Shown: one piece after another, positions 63,335 through 64,000 of the stretch
How positions within the stretch are numbered: the stretch's first letter is position 1
Layout: each line of letters starts with the position of its first letter
From: Undaria pinnatifida
Lineage: Eukaryota; Sar; Phaeophyceae; Laminariales; Alariaceae
Reading direction: 5' to 3'
DNA: 64,000 nt
Assembly: GCA_012845835.1 (NCBI GenBank)
Contig: JABAKD010000025.1
Span: forward strand, 957,001 to 1,021,000
Made by a program: the position numbers and the translations under genes
The notes under the pieces: generated by a model
What the model saw: the letters and a program-made list of their open reading frames with translations, nothing else
The model's database searches: none
What the model was told of the DNA's origin: nothing

Positions 63335-64000
63335 GATGGGGAGGGGGTGCAGAGATTGTGGGGTATACTGCACGCGGACGATGCGGGCATCGTATCGCGA
63401 TCATCAGAAGGGCTGGAGAGGATAATGACGGCGATCGTGACTGCGTGCTCGTCGTTCGGGCTTACAGTATCCGAGGCAGAAACAGAGATGATGTGCCTGG
63501 AAACCAAAAGCGGGGGGAAGGGTCCTTCACGATCAATGCAGCCGGCCAGGTTTACAAACAAACAATCCAGTTTTTAAACTTGGGCGGGGCTATCACCGCA
63601 GACAGAAACCTTAGCACTGAAAAAACGCGGCGTCTTCAGAGGGCCTGGGCGTGCTTCCGGCGGTACAAGTGGAAATCTATGATCGCCCGGGTGTGCGTTT
63701 ACGGTTGAAGGTTCGGTTGCTGAAAGCTGAGGTGGTCGAGACACTGCTGTACGGTTGCATGACGTGGAGCCCGAAGAAGCCTGACTATGACAGGCTACGA
63801 CGGGTTCACCGCTCCATGCTCTTCCGATGCCTTGGATGGCGGAAACGGAAGCGCGACGATTACACCCTATCGTACGTCGACGCGCTTGCCAGACAGACAG
63901 ATCCCGAGAGCGTTGAGGTGATAGTGCGCAAACGGAGGATTTTTTTTGCGGGATTCGTGGCACGCATAGGGGAAGAGCGTCTGCCACAGAGGGTGATGTT
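63335..64000 (+). pseudogene. 5'-truncated LINE reverse-transcriptase fragment, runs off the window
   Basis: The first frame reads LHADDAGIVSRSSEGLERIM, where ADD is the RT catalytic motif (usually [YF]ADD), then FGLTVSEAETEMMCL. The frame changes at about 63520 to FTINAAGQVYKQTIQF, LGGAITADRNLS and RRLQRAW. It changes again at about 63670 to EIYDRPGVRLRLKVRLLKAE, TLLYGCMTWSP, LRRVHRSMLFRCLGW and RKRRIFFAGFVARIG. This is the RT thumb and C-terminal region of a non-LTR element. Sequence before about 63335 is not RT, so the copy is truncated at its 5' end, as is common for LINEs. Two frameshifts make it inactive. Confidence 0.85.

Overview
The window looks like a gene-poor, repeat-rich stretch of a eukaryotic nuclear genome, most likely a stramenopile and probably a brown alga. 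This is inference. It rests on long introns with canonical GT-AG borders, many CAG/CTG and other simple repeats, and a pair of large genes that join a Pmp-type beta-helix ectodomain to a multi-pass membrane domain. No bacterial-style operons, rRNA genes or CRISPR arrays are visible.

Layout. 1-815: a zinc-finger-like open frame on the minus strand. 816-7327: a complete but decayed Ty1/copia LTR retrotransposon with matching LTRs and a 5-bp target duplication (TTTTC). 7328-15483: simple repeats, including an ~800-bp (CTA)n array, a ~265-bp tandem repeat, a 1.1-kb terminal-inverted-repeat element with 3-bp AAT duplications, and a cluster of tRNA-like units. 15484-35892: gene A on the plus strand. 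I assign it ten exons and a 12.5-kb first intron full of repeats, tRNA-like pairs and minor open frames. 35893-40602: spacer with dispersed repeats and a perfect 163-bp tandem duplication. 40603-48277: gene B on the minus strand, a paralogue of gene A in convergent orientation. 48278-64000: mostly dispersed repeats, a TIR element swollen by an 11-bp minisatellite, a second 3-bp-TSD element carrying a PIF/Harbinger-like transposase fragment, and a truncated LINE running off the right edge.

The main biology is the convergent pair A/B. Both encode (signal peptide, in A) - beta-helix coils with FxxN and GGA[VIL] motifs - an EGF-like cysteine cluster - a second Cys-rich stalk - a multi-pass membrane domain. 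Nine exons pair one to one, six with identical length (163, 155, 153, 286, 191 nt, and the optional 21 nt), in the same phases. Several splice sites fall exactly inside the GGA repeat motif, so exons correspond to beta-helix coils. The products are probably cell-surface receptors or channels with a repetitive ectodomain; the ligand is unknown. Gene B's first exon is not found in the window.

Limits: exon borders were read by eye from splice consensus, phase and A/B comparison, without transcripts. Coordinates may be off by a base in places. Repeat families were found by reading, so more copies may exist.
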